A stretch of 64,000 nt of DNA, from assembly GCF_001866655.1 (NCBI RefSeq), contig NZ_MLYR01000029.1, forward strand, positions 1 to 64,000, read 5' to 3'. A model generated the notes under the pieces. It saw nothing but the letters and a program-made list of their open reading frames with translations. It was not told where the DNA came from and ran no database searches. The position numbers and the translations under genes are program-made. Shown in pieces: positions 52,914 to 61,114 of the stretch. The first letter of the stretch is position 1, and each line of letters begins with the position of its first letter. Source of the DNA: Bacillus sp. MUM 116. Its GTDB lineage: Bacteria; Bacillota; Bacilli; Bacillales; Cytobacillaceae.

Positions 52914-53426
52914 ATGAAAAAAACTGAATTATCTGCTTTAATCTCAGATCTCGGGCTGGAGCCCCATCCGGAAGGCGGTTATTATAAAAGAACATTTGAA
53001 TCGAAAGAATTGTTTATTGATCAGGAGAGATTTGACGGCGATAGAAAGCTGTTTACCAGTATTTATTTCCTGTTAACGTCAGAGGATGTTTCCCATTTTC
53101 ACCGGCTTAAATCCGATGAATTATGGTATTTCCATGGAGGTAGTGCGTTAACCGTACACGTCATTCATGAAAATGGGGAGTATGAAGAAATGAAAATTGG
53201 TATGAATATCGCAAATGGCGAGGCACCTCAAGCATTGGTTCCGAAAAATTCGATTTTCGGCTCCTCTGTTATGGAAAAGGATACATACTCCCTTGTCGGG
53301 TGCATGGTGTCCCCCGGCTTTGATTTTCAAGACTTTGAACTGTTTACTCAAGTAGAGCTTTTAGAAAAATACCCTCAACATGTAGAAATAATAAAAAAAT
53401 TAGCATATGAAGAAATCCCAAAGTAA
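52914..53426 (+). CDS. Cupin_5 (DUF985) family protein
   Basis: 170-aa single cupin. LEPHPEGGYYKRTFES at the start, FTSIYFLLTSEDVSHFHRLKSDELWYFHGGSALTVHVI (about 47-84) with HxH-type metal ligands and Glu/Trp, and LVGCMVSPGFDFQDFELF near the end are typical for DUF985 proteins (B. subtilis YlxP-unrelated; often annotated as sugar epimerase-like cupins). ATG 52914 follows GGAAAGG. No operon partners; function unknown. Confidence 0.86.
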   Translation: MKKTELSALISDLGLEPHPEGGYYKRTFESKELFIDQERFDGDRKLFTSIYFLLTSEDVSHFHRLKSDELWYFHGGSALTVHVIHENGEYEEMKIGMNIANGEAPQALVPKNSIFGSSVMEKDTYSLVGCMVSPGFDFQDFELFTQVELLEKYPQHVEIIKKLAYEEIPK

Positions 53427-53546
53427 AGACAGGGGAGAATTATTAACAGCGTTCCCTGGTTTCTTCAAATAAAATTTGTATGAAATGAACACTAATTTCT
53501 TACACTAAATTTGATGTAAAAACTTGACGAGTGGGAGGTAAAATTA

Positions 53547-53672
53547 ATGAGTGAAAAAGGCACAAGTTATCCAAATGTAAGCTTAGGTGGAAAACGGTCC
53601 GTACCAAAAGGAAAACAAGATCCCGGAAAAATTCGTTATGAATTAAAAGAGAAAAACCATCGCGAAAAATAA
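53547..53672 (+). CDS. Small basic hypothetical protein (41 aa)
   Basis: Short gene with GGGAGG six to nine bases before ATG 53547: MSEKGTSYPNVSLGGKRSVP then a Lys/Arg/Glu-rich end (KIRYELKEKNHREK). Highly charged, probably unstructured; no family recognised. It is followed 26 bases later by another small gene, and the pair shares one terminator, so a two-gene operon is likely. Confidence 0.62.
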   Translation: MSEKGTSYPNVSLGGKRSVPKGKQDPGKIRYELKEKNHREK

Positions 53673-53698
53673 GAATCGTTAAGAAAGGGGCAATTATA

Positions 53699-53839
53699 AT
53701 GAATCAACAGGATTCGAGATATGAAACAGCCGACCTTGAGCCATCTCAGGTTGAAAAAATAAAGTCTTTTGAACACGAATTAAATCAAAATGGACACGAT
53801 GATCTCGTGGTAATTGCTTATCAGAAAAAGCAATCGTAG
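53699..53839 (+). CDS. Small acidic hypothetical protein (46 aa)
   Basis: ATG 53699 follows AAAGGGG. MNQQDSRYETADLEPSQVEK, one predicted helix (KIKSFEHELNQ), then DDLVVIAYQKKQS, a short strand. No family recognised; the C-terminal VVIAY is common in small Bacillus proteins. Second gene of a two-gene unit ending in a strong terminator. Confidence 0.65.
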   Translation: MNQQDSRYETADLEPSQVEKIKSFEHELNQNGHDDLVVIAYQKKQS

Positions 53840-53850
53840 TCTTATTTATA

Positions 53851-53891
53851 AAGCCCGCATAGGATATAAAATCCTCAATGCGGGCTTTTTA
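53851..53891 (+). terminator. Terminator of the small-gene pair
   Basis: AAGCCCGCAT / ATGCGGGCTT perfect 10-bp stem then TTTTT; an inner AGGAT/ATCCT adds to it. Confidence 0.88.
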
Positions 53892-54199
53892 TCTGTCTTA
53901 TTTTCTTGTAAGAATTGACGCTTTGCTGAAATATTTGTTAACTAAGCAGACATTTCCATAGGGTGTCAACCCCTATTTTCACTATAATATATGGAAGCTT
54001 TTCAAAAATCTATTAATCTTTGCGTATTCCCCCATACATTCTAAATATCCTTAGTTTAATAGATTTCTGAGTTACTTTTACTATGAAAAATTATTATTGT
54101 ACGTTACCGCTGTAAAATCGTTCCTGAAATATGACAAAAATCCCATGTTAAGATGTAGTTGCTTTGATGAGCAATTTTTTCATAACAGGAGGATTAAAA
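53892..54199. other. Upstream region of the CAP-domain gene
   Basis: 308 bases without a gene. AAATCTATTAA (54006-54016) and TTAATAGATTT (54056-54066) form an 11-bp perfect inverted repeat 39 bases apart. No further signal could be named. Confidence 0.4.
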
Positions 54200-54910
54200 A
54201 TGTTAATGAGCAAAGCACTATTAAGTTTAGCTGCCGCATCAACATTATTCGGAGCGGCTCCACATCAAAATCCACAAACATCAACCAATGAAGCGAACAT
54301 CCAGAAAAAGGTATATGTATATCAAGATACAAATCTAAATGAGATTAATAAATTCATAGAAGATTATTTTAATAAAATGGGTATGGACAGAAACATAACA
54401 GTTACAAGACAGCCAGCGCAAACACCAGCAAAACATGTTACACAAACAAAGCAGCCTGCTGTGGCCGCAAAACCTGTTCAACAAGTAGCTCCTACCCCTG
54501 TGCAGCCTAAAACAACCCAAACATCCGGCACACTAAGCGCTTACGAGCAAAAAGTGGTGGATTTGACGAACCAGGAACGGGCTAAATATGGCTTACCTGC
54601 TCTTAAAGTCGATTTGACTTTGAGTAAAATGGCGCATGAAAAATCACGCGATATGTCTGCTAATGGCTACTTTAGCCACACAAGCCCTACCTACGGGTCA
54701 CCATTTGATATGATGAAAAAATATGGAATTACCTATAACTATGCCGGTGAAAACATTGCGATGGGACAGAAAACACCTGAGGAAGTAGTCAAGGCATGGA
54801 TGAATAGTGAAGGACACCGTAAGAACATATTAAACCCTAACTATAACTATATTGGTGTTGGTTATGTTGCAGATGGAAGTTATTGGACTCAGGAGTTTGT
54901 TGGTAAATAA
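54200..54910 (+). CDS. CAP-domain (YkwD/SCP-like) secreted protein
   Basis: 236-aa protein. Short N-terminal signal (MLMSKALLSLAAASTLFGAAP), a Pro/Thr/Gln/Lys-rich linker (about 75-115), then a CAP/SCP domain (about 120-236): VVDLTNQERAKYGLPALKVD, MAHEKSRDMSANGYFSHTSPTYG, YAGENIAMGQKTPEEVVKAWMNSEGHRKNILNPNYNYIGVGYV with the conserved His and Glu. GGAGGATTAAAA precedes ATG 54200. Resembles B. subtilis YkwD and coat-linked SafA-neighbour CAP proteins; exact role unknown. Confidence 0.89.
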   Translation: MLMSKALLSLAAASTLFGAAPHQNPQTSTNEANIQKKVYVYQDTNLNEINKFIEDYFNKMGMDRNITVTRQPAQTPAKHVTQTKQPAVAAKPVQQVAPTPVQPKTTQTSGTLSAYEQKVVDLTNQERAKYGLPALKVDLTLSKMAHEKSRDMSANGYFSHTSPTYGSPFDMMKKYGITYNYAGENIAMGQKTPEEVVKAWMNSEGHRKNILNPNYNYIGVGYVADGSYWTQEFVGK

Positions 54911-54929
54911 AATATTTTCTGAAAGTAAT

Positions 54930-54962
54930 CCTCAAGTCTATGGTGGACTTGGGGGTTTTTCT
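54930..54962 (+). terminator. CAP gene terminator
   Basis: CCTCAAGTC / GACTTGGGGG stem (one wobble) then TTTTTCTTTATTTTT. Confidence 0.86.
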
Positions 54963-55046
54963 TTATTTTTTAGGATAAAATGGTCATTTTTTATTTAAGA
55001 GATTCATACATAAGAGTGAGTTTTGAATATTGGGGAGGTCACTGTA

Positions 55047-55304
55047 ATGATTCAACAATTGGTAAAATTGCAAACAAAAGTAGGTCTGTATCCGCCCTAT
55101 ATTTCTCAATTGGTCCAGGAAGCATCACGTTTTCATTCGGATATTTTTATGACTCATAATGGACGTAGAGTCAATGTGAAATCGATTATGGGGGTGTTAT
55201 CGCTCGCTGTTTCCAAAGAAGCTGAATTAACCTTTGAAGCGAGTGGTGATGATGAGGAGGAAGCACTGTATCAGATGATCAGGACGGTGGAATCGTTTCA
55301 ATAA
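55047..55304 (+). CDS. HPr/Crh-like protein lacking the phosphocarrier histidine
   Basis: 85-aa HPr-fold protein. Where HPr has GIHARPA (His15) this reads GLYPPYI, so both His15 and Arg17 are missing; Crh also lacks His15 (Gln). The regulatory site is kept: KSIMGVLSLAVS, equivalent to Ser46 of HPr and Crh, the HPr-kinase target. The middle (LVQEASRFHSDIFM) and end (GDDEEEALYQM) are closer to Crh than HPr. ATG 55047 follows GGGGAGGTCAC. It cannot carry PTS phosphate; a Crh-like regulatory role is inferred. Monocistronic. Confidence 0.85.
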   Translation: MIQQLVKLQTKVGLYPPYISQLVQEASRFHSDIFMTHNGRRVNVKSIMGVLSLAVSKEAELTFEASGDDEEEALYQMIRTVESFQ

Positions 55305-55483
55305 TGAAAGTGGTAGTTTTTTTGTGATTCAGAGTGTTTTCGAGAAAACTAAATAGAATTTTTTTTATCACTATTGAGGGACAGGTCACTTTTTTTATGA
55401 GTGAGTTTTGTCCCTCCAGCATCAGTGGAAGGACATGTTGCAATGGTTTTTGGATGTGCTCCCCCCTCTAACCTGAACAAAAA

Positions 55484-55516
55484 AGAAATTACCCTATTCC
55501 GAATGAAGAATAGGGC
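55484..55516 (-). terminator. Terminator of the 52-aa gene
   Basis: CCCTATTC / GAATAGGG perfect 8-bp stem; minus-strand TTTCTTTTTTG follows. Confidence 0.7.
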
Positions 55517-55527
55517 AACCACTTGTC

Positions 55528-55686
55528 CTATAACCCGCCACAGGATGGGTTTGAGCGTTCTGTCTCTGCTGATGTTTCCTTTTTCGATACTGATTCCAAT
55601 CCATAACCAGTCGAACTAATCACAAGTTCTTCATCATTCGTCTTTTTATTCAAAGTTAAATCCTGATTTGTTTGATTTTTTTCCAA
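55528..55686 (-). CDS. Small hydrophilic hypothetical protein (52 aa), TTG start
   Basis: Reads EKNQTNQDLTLNKKTNDEEL after the start and ends TERSNPSCGGL. GGGAGGTGAC lies a few bases before TTG 55686, and a terminator follows. Very hydrophilic (N, K, E, T, S), no membrane segment, one Cys near the C-terminus. No family recognised. The strong RBS is the main evidence. Confidence 0.5.
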   Translation of the reverse strand: MEKNQTNQDLTLNKKTNDEELVISSTGYGLESVSKKETSAETERSNPSCGGL

Positions 55687-55746
55687 AAAAGTCACCTCCC
55701 AATGCAAAACTATTTTTTGCTAGGGAGGTCTTTAATATACAACTCA

Positions 55747-57027
55747 TCAAAGCAGCTTCATCGTTGTCCTGTAAAGAACCTCACAACCTAACGCGACATC
55801 TTCAAAAGAGCTCCACTCCTCCGGATGATGGCTGATACCGCCACGACTCCTTACAAAGATCATTCCTATTTCCGTAATGCTGCCCATCACCATCGCATCA
55901 TGAGCTGCCCCGCTCGGCAATTCGTAAATCGGATACCCCAAATCAACAAATGCCTCTCGAATGGCTTCTACCACCACAGGTGAACTCATAACCGAAGGAA
56001 GCGATTGAAACGGTCTGATTTCACAACTAACGCCACGATGCTCAGAAATTTCCCGAATGACTTCATAAATTTTTTGTACAGTAAGTTCACGGCGTTCATC
56101 GCAAATATCCCGGACATCCAATGTAAAATCAACCTGTCCGGGGATCACGTTTCCACTCCCCGGCTGAACGGCTAATTTTCCAACGGTCGCAACACTTCCG
56201 CCGCTTTGACGAGCAATTTTTTCAATCGCGAGCAAACATTCACCTACTGCTGATAAAGCATCTTTCCGTTCTGACATCCCAATTGTTCCAGCATGTCCTG
56301 CTTCGCCTTTTATGGTCACTTCAGCCCAGTGTCCGCCTGAAATTCCGCTAACCATCCCTACCGCTAAATTTTGACTTTCCAATACCTTCCCTTGTTCAAT
56401 ATGTATCTCGATATAGGCTTTTAGCTCATCTTTTCCTAGCTGAGCCCTCTTTATTTGTTCAGGATTAATTCGGCTAAAATAGCCTCCCTCCATACTAGCA
56501 CGTTTCATTGCGTCCGTGTAAGATATTCCCTCTTGGTCAACCGCTAACGCTAAATCCTCTCGTAATTGATTAGCACTAAAAGCACCAGACAATGCCGTAC
56601 TGCCAACAAAAGCATAATCAAAACGGGCTCCTTCTTCATCGGTAAACGCTACAACCCTCAGAGTTCGTTCCGGTTGAAGTCCTATTTCCTTTATCGAACG
56701 AAGAACTTCCACTCCCATTAACACTCCCATTGCACCGTCAAAACAGCCGCCTGAACGAACCGTATCAATATGGGAACCAATAAGAATGGCAGGCAAATCA
56801 GAGTTTTTTCCATGAATTTGCCCAAAAATATTCCCTGCTTCATCCATATAGGGATCTAAATCAGCGTCTGCTAACATTTGCAGTAAATGTTTCCTGGCTT
56901 TTATATCTTCTGTATCAAATGAAGTCTTTGTAACCCCGCCGTCGGCACCACGGCCAAATTTTCCGAGCGTCATTAAATCATCCCAAAGACGGTCGGCCTG
57001 AATCGTTCGTTCGCTTTCTATTTTCAT
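55747..57027 (-). CDS. N-carbamoyl-amino acid hydrolase / allantoate amidohydrolase (M20)
   Basis: 426-aa Zn-dependent amidase of the M20 hydantoinase/carbamoylase family. Metal sites: GSHIDTVRSGGCFDGAMGV (His/Asp, about 85-103), FTDEEGARF (Glu about 128), IEIHIEQG (His about 194) and the C-terminal HHPEE (about 399). Dimer domain about 215-330. It could hydrolyse N-carbamoyl amino acids, allantoate or ureidoglycolate; neighbours do not decide. Same orientation as the IDEAL and M20 genes upstream. Confidence 0.87.
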   Translation of the reverse strand: MKIESERTIQADRLWDDLMTLGKFGRGADGGVTKTSFDTEDIKARKHLLQMLADADLDPYMDEAGNIFGQIHGKNSDLPAILIGSHIDTVRSGGCFDGAMGVLMGVEVLRSIKEIGLQPERTLRVVAFTDEEGARFDYAFVGSTALSGAFSANQLREDLALAVDQEGISYTDAMKRASMEGGYFSRINPEQIKRAQLGKDELKAYIEIHIEQGKVLESQNLAVGMVSGISGGHWAEVTIKGEAGHAGTIGMSERKDALSAVGECLLAIEKIARQSGGSVATVGKLAVQPGSGNVIPGQVDFTLDVRDICDERRELTVQKIYEVIREISEHRGVSCEIRPFQSLPSVMSSPVVVEAIREAFVDLGYPIYELPSGAAHDAMVMGSITEIGMIFVRSRGGISHHPEEWSSFEDVALGCEVLYRTTMKLL

Positions 57028-57176
57028 AAACTGCCATTCCTTTCATTACTTTAGTAAAAATTAACCTAATACAAAGGAGGAAAAAACACAATGTACCCTT
57101 ACAATATTTTTGAAAAATAAAAAAGCAGGCCTTCTTTACTTTGGTCCGCTTCTTCATTTAGAAATCAATTCCCTTA

Positions 57177-57530
57177 TTATTTTCGCCTAAGGGGTTGTTG
57201 AATAAAAAACTCTTTGAGCTCTTTCTTCGTTTGAAGCTTTTCAGTTAATTCCATAAACCATTCATAATCCCTAGTTGCTAATGATAAATCAATTAGGAAT
57301 AAAAATTCATCCTCACTGGAAGGTGAAACAATCGGGAGTATCTCAGCTGTTTTCATTAATAGCCAGGTCTCTTTCCCGATGATTTTTTCATTATCACTGT
57401 TATTTACATAAACCTTCATGACATCCTGTAACTGGTTGACGCGCACAACATAACCGCGAACCAGTTCACCGTCGCGTGACGTTCCCTTTACCCAATCCCC
57501 TTTTTTAAATGCGTAAAGCGCCACATTCAT
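57177..57530 (-). CDS. IDEAL-domain protein
   Basis: About 117-aa protein. N-terminal half is a small beta domain (FKKGDWVKGTSRDGELVRGYVVRV), C-terminal half holds the IDEAL motif LIDLSLATRDYEWFMELTEKLQ (about 78-99), a short helical element found in Bacillus proteins such as YpiB. GAGG lies upstream; ATG 57530 or GTG 57524 could be the start (spacing favours 57524). Function unknown; other IDEAL proteins act in regulated proteolysis or competence-related contacts. Confidence 0.78.
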   Translation of the reverse strand: MNVALYAFKKGDWVKGTSRDGELVRGYVVRVNQLQDVMKVYVNNSDNEKIIGKETWLLMKTAEILPIVSPSSEDEFLFLIDLSLATRDYEWFMELTEKLQTKKELKEFFIQQPLRRK

Positions 57531-57629
57531 CACCTCGAAGTTTATTAGTTAGAAATCTTACTAATAAACTATGCAAGATGATAAAAAGAGTATAGGTTAA
57601 AAAACACATCCATACTCCAGTACAGAATG

Positions 57630-58835
57630 TTATCCTTGATGATTTTCTAATAACCGTAACACAGATTGCACCATTAATTTGACCCCGATCCGAATGGCTT
57701 CTTCATCAACCATAAATTTCGGATGATGCCAGCCATAATGAATGCCTTTTTCCTCATTTCCGGAACCAAGCCAAACATAGCAGCCAGGTACTTCTTTTTG
57801 ATAAAAAGAAAAATCCTCGCCGCCCATCGTAGGCTCAGCCGTAACCGTATTTTCACTGCCTACAACCACAGCCGCAGCTGTCCGAACAATCTCTGCTACA
57901 CTGGTATTATTATAAACGGCAGGAATCAGGAATTGATAATCAATCTCCACTTCACCACCAAGAGCTGCAGCGGTATTCTGAACGGTCTTCGTGAATACTT
58001 TGTAGATTTTCTTCCTTACTTCTTCATTGGACGTCCTAACGGTTCCTTTAAGGATGGCCTTATCGGGAATGACATTGTTCGTTGAACCTGCTTGGAACGA
58101 ACCAATCGTAACCACTGCTGATTCTTTTGCAGAGATTGTTCGGCTAACAATCGTTTGCAACTGGCTGACAACCGCACTTCCAATCACAATCGGATCAATT
58201 GTATTTTCAGGCAGGGCAGCATGTCCACCTTTTCCTTTGATGGTAATCGTAAAATCATCGACACTTGCCATCAAAAACCCTTCTTTCACCCCGATTTTTC
58301 CAACCGGAAGTTCAGGAACATTATGAAGTCCGATAATTGATTTTACTCCATTTAATAAACCTTGCTGAATCATTGACTCTGCACCACCTTCTGATTCCTC
58401 AGCTGGCTGGAATAAAATCCGTACAGTTCCAGAAATAGCATCGCTGATTTCTTGTAAAATAATGGCTGTACCTAGGGCAATCGTCGTGTGTACGTCGTGG
58501 CCGCACATATGGCTAACACCATCAATAATCGAACGAAACGGAACGTCTGCCTCTTCAAAAATTGGCAGGGCATCAATGTCGGCACGAATGGCAACAATTG
58601 GTCCCTCTTTCTTTCCTTCAATCGACGCTGCAGTCCCTGTTGGCAAATTTAGTGGAATTTGTTGTATTCCGAATTCCTTTAACCAGTCATTGATTTGTTT
58701 GGTTGTGTTAAATTCCCGGTTTCTTAACTCCGGATACATGTGAAGATGCCTTCTCATCTCCACTAATCTAGCAAACAATTGATCAATTTTTTCATTAATA
58801 AATGAAGTTAGTTCTATACTTGAGGCTTGTTTCAT
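57630..58835 (-). CDS. M20-family amidohydrolase (YxeP/hippurate hydrolase-like)
   Basis: 401-aa metal-dependent N-acyl-amino-acid hydrolase. MRRHLHMYPELRNREFNTTK, GPIVAIRADIDALPI, SHMCGHDVHTTIALG (Cys/His metal ligands, about 110), FQPAEESEGGAESMI (Glu pair about 142), GKGGHAALPENTIDPI and C-terminal HHPKFMVDEEAIRIG define the family. It lies immediately downstream (minus strand) of decayed amino-acid ABC-transporter genes, the same partnership as yxeMNO-yxeP in B. subtilis, so it may deacylate imported sulphur-containing or other amino-acid derivatives. Confidence 0.88.
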   Translation of the reverse strand: MKQASSIELTSFINEKIDQLFARLVEMRRHLHMYPELRNREFNTTKQINDWLKEFGIQQIPLNLPTGTAASIEGKKEGPIVAIRADIDALPIFEEADVPFRSIIDGVSHMCGHDVHTTIALGTAIILQEISDAISGTVRILFQPAEESEGGAESMIQQGLLNGVKSIIGLHNVPELPVGKIGVKEGFLMASVDDFTITIKGKGGHAALPENTIDPIVIGSAVVSQLQTIVSRTISAKESAVVTIGSFQAGSTNNVIPDKAILKGTVRTSNEEVRKKIYKVFTKTVQNTAAALGGEVEIDYQFLIPAVYNNTSVAEIVRTAAAVVVGSENTVTAEPTMGGEDFSFYQKEVPGCYVWLGSGNEEKGIHYGWHHPKFMVDEEAIRIGVKLMVQSVLRLLENHQG

Positions 58836-58847
58836 GGTGATCTCTCC

Positions 58848-59032
58848 CTACTTGATATGCCCTAAAAACTCCTTCGTCCGTTCATGCTGCGGATTACCAA
58901 ATAATTGTTCCGGTTTTCCTTGTTCAATAATATAGCCACCATCCATAAAAATTACCGCTATTTCGATCGTAACCAATGCCCCTTGAAATAAATTGGGGAG
59001 ATAGGTAATTGCAAATGATAAAAATCACTCAT
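58848..59032 (-). pseudogene. Fused remnant of ABC permease N-terminus and ATPase C-terminus
   Basis: From ATG 59032 (GAGAGAGAAT upstream) the N-terminus of a polar amino-acid permease is seen (SFAITYLPNLFQGALVTIEIA after a frame change). This runs directly into an ATPase C-terminus (VIFMDGGYIIEQGKPEQLF, GNPQHERTKEFLGHIK, stop at 58848). The rest of both genes is gone, so a deletion joined the two. It lies between the SBP remnant and the M20 amidohydrolase gene. Confidence 0.82.
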
Positions 59033-59056
59033 GCTATTCTCTCTCTGAAAAAGAAT

Positions 59057-59092
59057 ACGGATAAATCGTTCAACTGATTTATCCGTACCACT
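59057..59092 (-). terminator. Hairpin after the SBP remnant
   Basis: ACGGATAAATC / GATTTATCCGT perfect 11-bp stem followed on the minus strand by ATTCTTTTTC. It would limit read-through from the binding-protein gene, usual in ABC operons. Confidence 0.7.
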
Positions 59093-59093
59093 T

Positions 59094-59279
59094 CTATTCT
59101 TTTGATTTATCTTTACCAAACCATTTTTTACTAATTTTTCCGTAAGTTCCATTCTCCTTGACATTTTGAACGGCTTTTTGCAATGCAGCTTCAAGTTTGT
59201 CATCGTTTTTGCGAACGGCGACACCCACCGGCAAGCTTTGGAATGTGCTTCCTACCACATCAATGATGTATTCCTCCAT
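59094..59279 (-). pseudogene. Amino-acid ABC substrate-binding protein, C-terminal remnant
   Basis: About 60 codons: after a few residues at the start, GSTFQSLPVGVAVRKNDDKLE and ENGTYGKISKKWFGKDKSKE are the C-terminus of a family 3 binding protein. Signal peptide, both lobes and most of the ligand site are missing. The upstream DNA is homologous to that of the second copy at 62325-62480, so an original complete gene was reduced by deletion. Confidence 0.82.
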
Positions 59280-59410
59280 ATCTCCCTAATTCTTTATTTC
59301 TTTAGCAAAGTAAAGTATTTTTATGTACTAAATTGTAATTTTATACAAGAATAAATGCAATATGTTTCGTTAAAGTTCAATAGTTAAAACTATTATGATA
59401 GTTTTGAATT
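59280..59410 (-). promoter_or_regulatory. Promoter region of the SBP remnant (duplicate A)
   Basis: Shares about 130 bases with 62330-62470: AGGGAGATATG, GTACTtAATTGTAATTTTATACAA-type segments and an inverted repeat. Here the repeat is AAAACTAT TATG ATAGTTTT (59386-59405). Confidence 0.6.
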
Positions 59411-59599
59411 ATTTTTCTATTAAAACCATTTCCAAAGGATACTCTCTTTCTCTACTATCTCGATCAGCTACATTAATTTCTCCACATGTTCAGAAAATAG
59501 TGCAATGCCTTGTCAGATTCCCCCGCTCTAATTTGGTACTAATAGAACAGTCCCAATCATATTCTTGTAGAAGAAAACAAAGAGGGAGTGTAAAGTAAG
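59280..59599. other. Gene-free stretch with duplicated promoter
   Basis: 320 bases: the duplicate promoter described above, then the upstream region of the sugar dehydrogenase-like gene. No additional gene was recognised. Confidence 0.5.
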
Positions 59600-61030
59600 T
59601 TGATAAAAGTTAAGGTTAATTTACGGCCCATTATAAGTAAGATAAATTTACCCACTGTTTTGAAAACAACTATCCTTCCGGGTGACTCAATTGAAAGACT
59701 ATTTATTGCAACCCAGGTAGGAGAGATCTTTTACATAGGAAATGGTGATATAAGGACTTTTTTAGATATTCGCTCGCGAATCCTAAAACTAGGTGCTTCA
59801 GAATCAGGTGTTTCTGGAAGAGGATATGATGAACGGGGATTGCTCGGGCTGGCGTTTCATCCTGAATTTTATTATAACGGTCTGTTTTATCTTCATTATT
59901 CAGTAGTTGGAACACAAGGTCCAGGTGCTCTTACTGAACATTTTAGGCCTAACCCATGTGATCCCAAGACCTTACACATGAGGTGGGAAAATAGAGAAAC
60001 TCAATATGATCATATTAATACAGTGGAAGAATGGATTTTACAATCGAATGGCCAGCCTCAAAAACGACGGACATTACTTAACGTAAGAAGACCATTTTTT
60101 AATCATAATGGTGTTAATAGCTTAAATTTTTCACCTGAAACAGGAAAACTTGTTTTAACAACTGGAGATGGCGGATCAGGCTATGATCCATTTAATTTAA
60201 GTCAGGATAATATGGAAATAGCAGGTAAAATCATTGAAATTGACGTAGGTAAGAATACATTTATCGATCATCCACCCGTAGTCACACGTTTTAATGAACT
60301 TCCCGTACCTATTCAGGAAACGCTTACGGTCATGGCCAAAGGGGTCCGAAATATACCAGGCATTTCATTTCAAAGGTTTTATAATCAGTATATCAAATAT
60401 GTGGGAATTGTCGGACAGGATCTGGCAGAGTCCATATTTTCATTCGTTCAATATAGGCCAATACCGGTTACTCAGCTAGTTCAAGCCTCTTTAAGAAACA
60501 CCGAACCTGACCATGAAGGATTGATTAACTTTGGCTGGCGGGGTTGGGAAGGTGCTTTTCCTACTATGATTATAAGGGGATGCTCTGAAAATCCGGCTTT
60601 AAAAGAGAACACAATTGCTTATTACAATGAAGCTGTAAACACTTCGGTGGCGCGGCTACCGCCTCTCACTAGTTATTTTCATAAAGATCCCCGCCCCGAT
60701 AAGTTTGAAGGAACTTCACTTACAGGAGTTCAAGCCTATATGGGGAATGGAATCCCCGATTTAACGGGAAACGTGGTGTTTACAGATCTTGCTCGAAATA
60801 AAGAATCTGAGTCTCCGGTAAGAGGTGCCTTAGCTTATACCAGGGTAAGAACAGATGGTAAGCTAAATGATTTTAGTGTGATTAAAACCGATTATGATTT
60901 TGGGTCTCAATCTGCTTATTATGTTAGTTTGGGAACGAATCTGAAGCAAACCAGACTATATTTAGGGGTTCATGGATCGATGAAAGTGACTGATTTTAAC
61001 CAAGGTGCTGTTTTTGAAATTATTCCATGA
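59600..61030 (+). CDS. PQQ-dependent glucose/sorbosone dehydrogenase-like beta-propeller protein
   Basis: 476-aa protein of the GSDH/HHIP-like six-bladed propeller family. Seen: LFIATQVGEIFYI, DERGLLGLAFHPEFYYNGLFYLHYS (about 76-100), FFNHNGVNSLNFSPETGKLVLTTGDGGSGYDPFNLSQD (about 160-200), GKIIEIDV, and HEGLINFGWRGWEG. The GLLGLAFHP and TGDGG motifs are family hallmarks, but catalytic His/Arg residues cannot be confirmed by eye. No signal peptide. TTG 59600 with GAGGGAGTG 10-12 bases before. It sits between two decayed ABC remnants; role unknown. Confidence 0.78.
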   Translation: MIKVKVNLRPIISKINLPTVLKTTILPGDSIERLFIATQVGEIFYIGNGDIRTFLDIRSRILKLGASESGVSGRGYDERGLLGLAFHPEFYYNGLFYLHYSVVGTQGPGALTEHFRPNPCDPKTLHMRWENRETQYDHINTVEEWILQSNGQPQKRRTLLNVRRPFFNHNGVNSLNFSPETGKLVLTTGDGGSGYDPFNLSQDNMEIAGKIIEIDVGKNTFIDHPPVVTRFNELPVPIQETLTVMAKGVRNIPGISFQRFYNQYIKYVGIVGQDLAESIFSFVQYRPIPVTQLVQASLRNTEPDHEGLINFGWRGWEGAFPTMIIRGCSENPALKENTIAYYNEAVNTSVARLPPLTSYFHKDPRPDKFEGTSLTGVQAYMGNGIPDLTGNVVFTDLARNKESESPVRGALAYTRVRTDGKLNDFSVIKTDYDFGSQSAYYVSLGTNLKQTRLYLGVHGSMKVTDFNQGAVFEIIP

Positions 61031-61082
61031 TTCACAACTTTAAAATTCTACTTAATTGAAGCAACTTACCGATGCCTATTAA

Positions 61083-61114
61083 AAAAGCAAGGCCCGATTG
61101 GACCCTGCTTGTTA
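61083..61114. terminator. Bidirectional terminator
   Basis: AAGCAAGG ... CCCTGCTT hairpin, A-run on the left and T on the right; it overlaps the cupredoxin stop codon. Confidence 0.6.

Noticed and set aside
57674-58743. Several plus-strand frames across the M20 gene
   Set aside because: Antisense shadows; the minus-strand gene has all metal-binding motifs.
59395-59598. 67-codon plus-strand reading frame
   Set aside because: No RBS, basic random-looking sequence and it overlaps the duplicated promoter.
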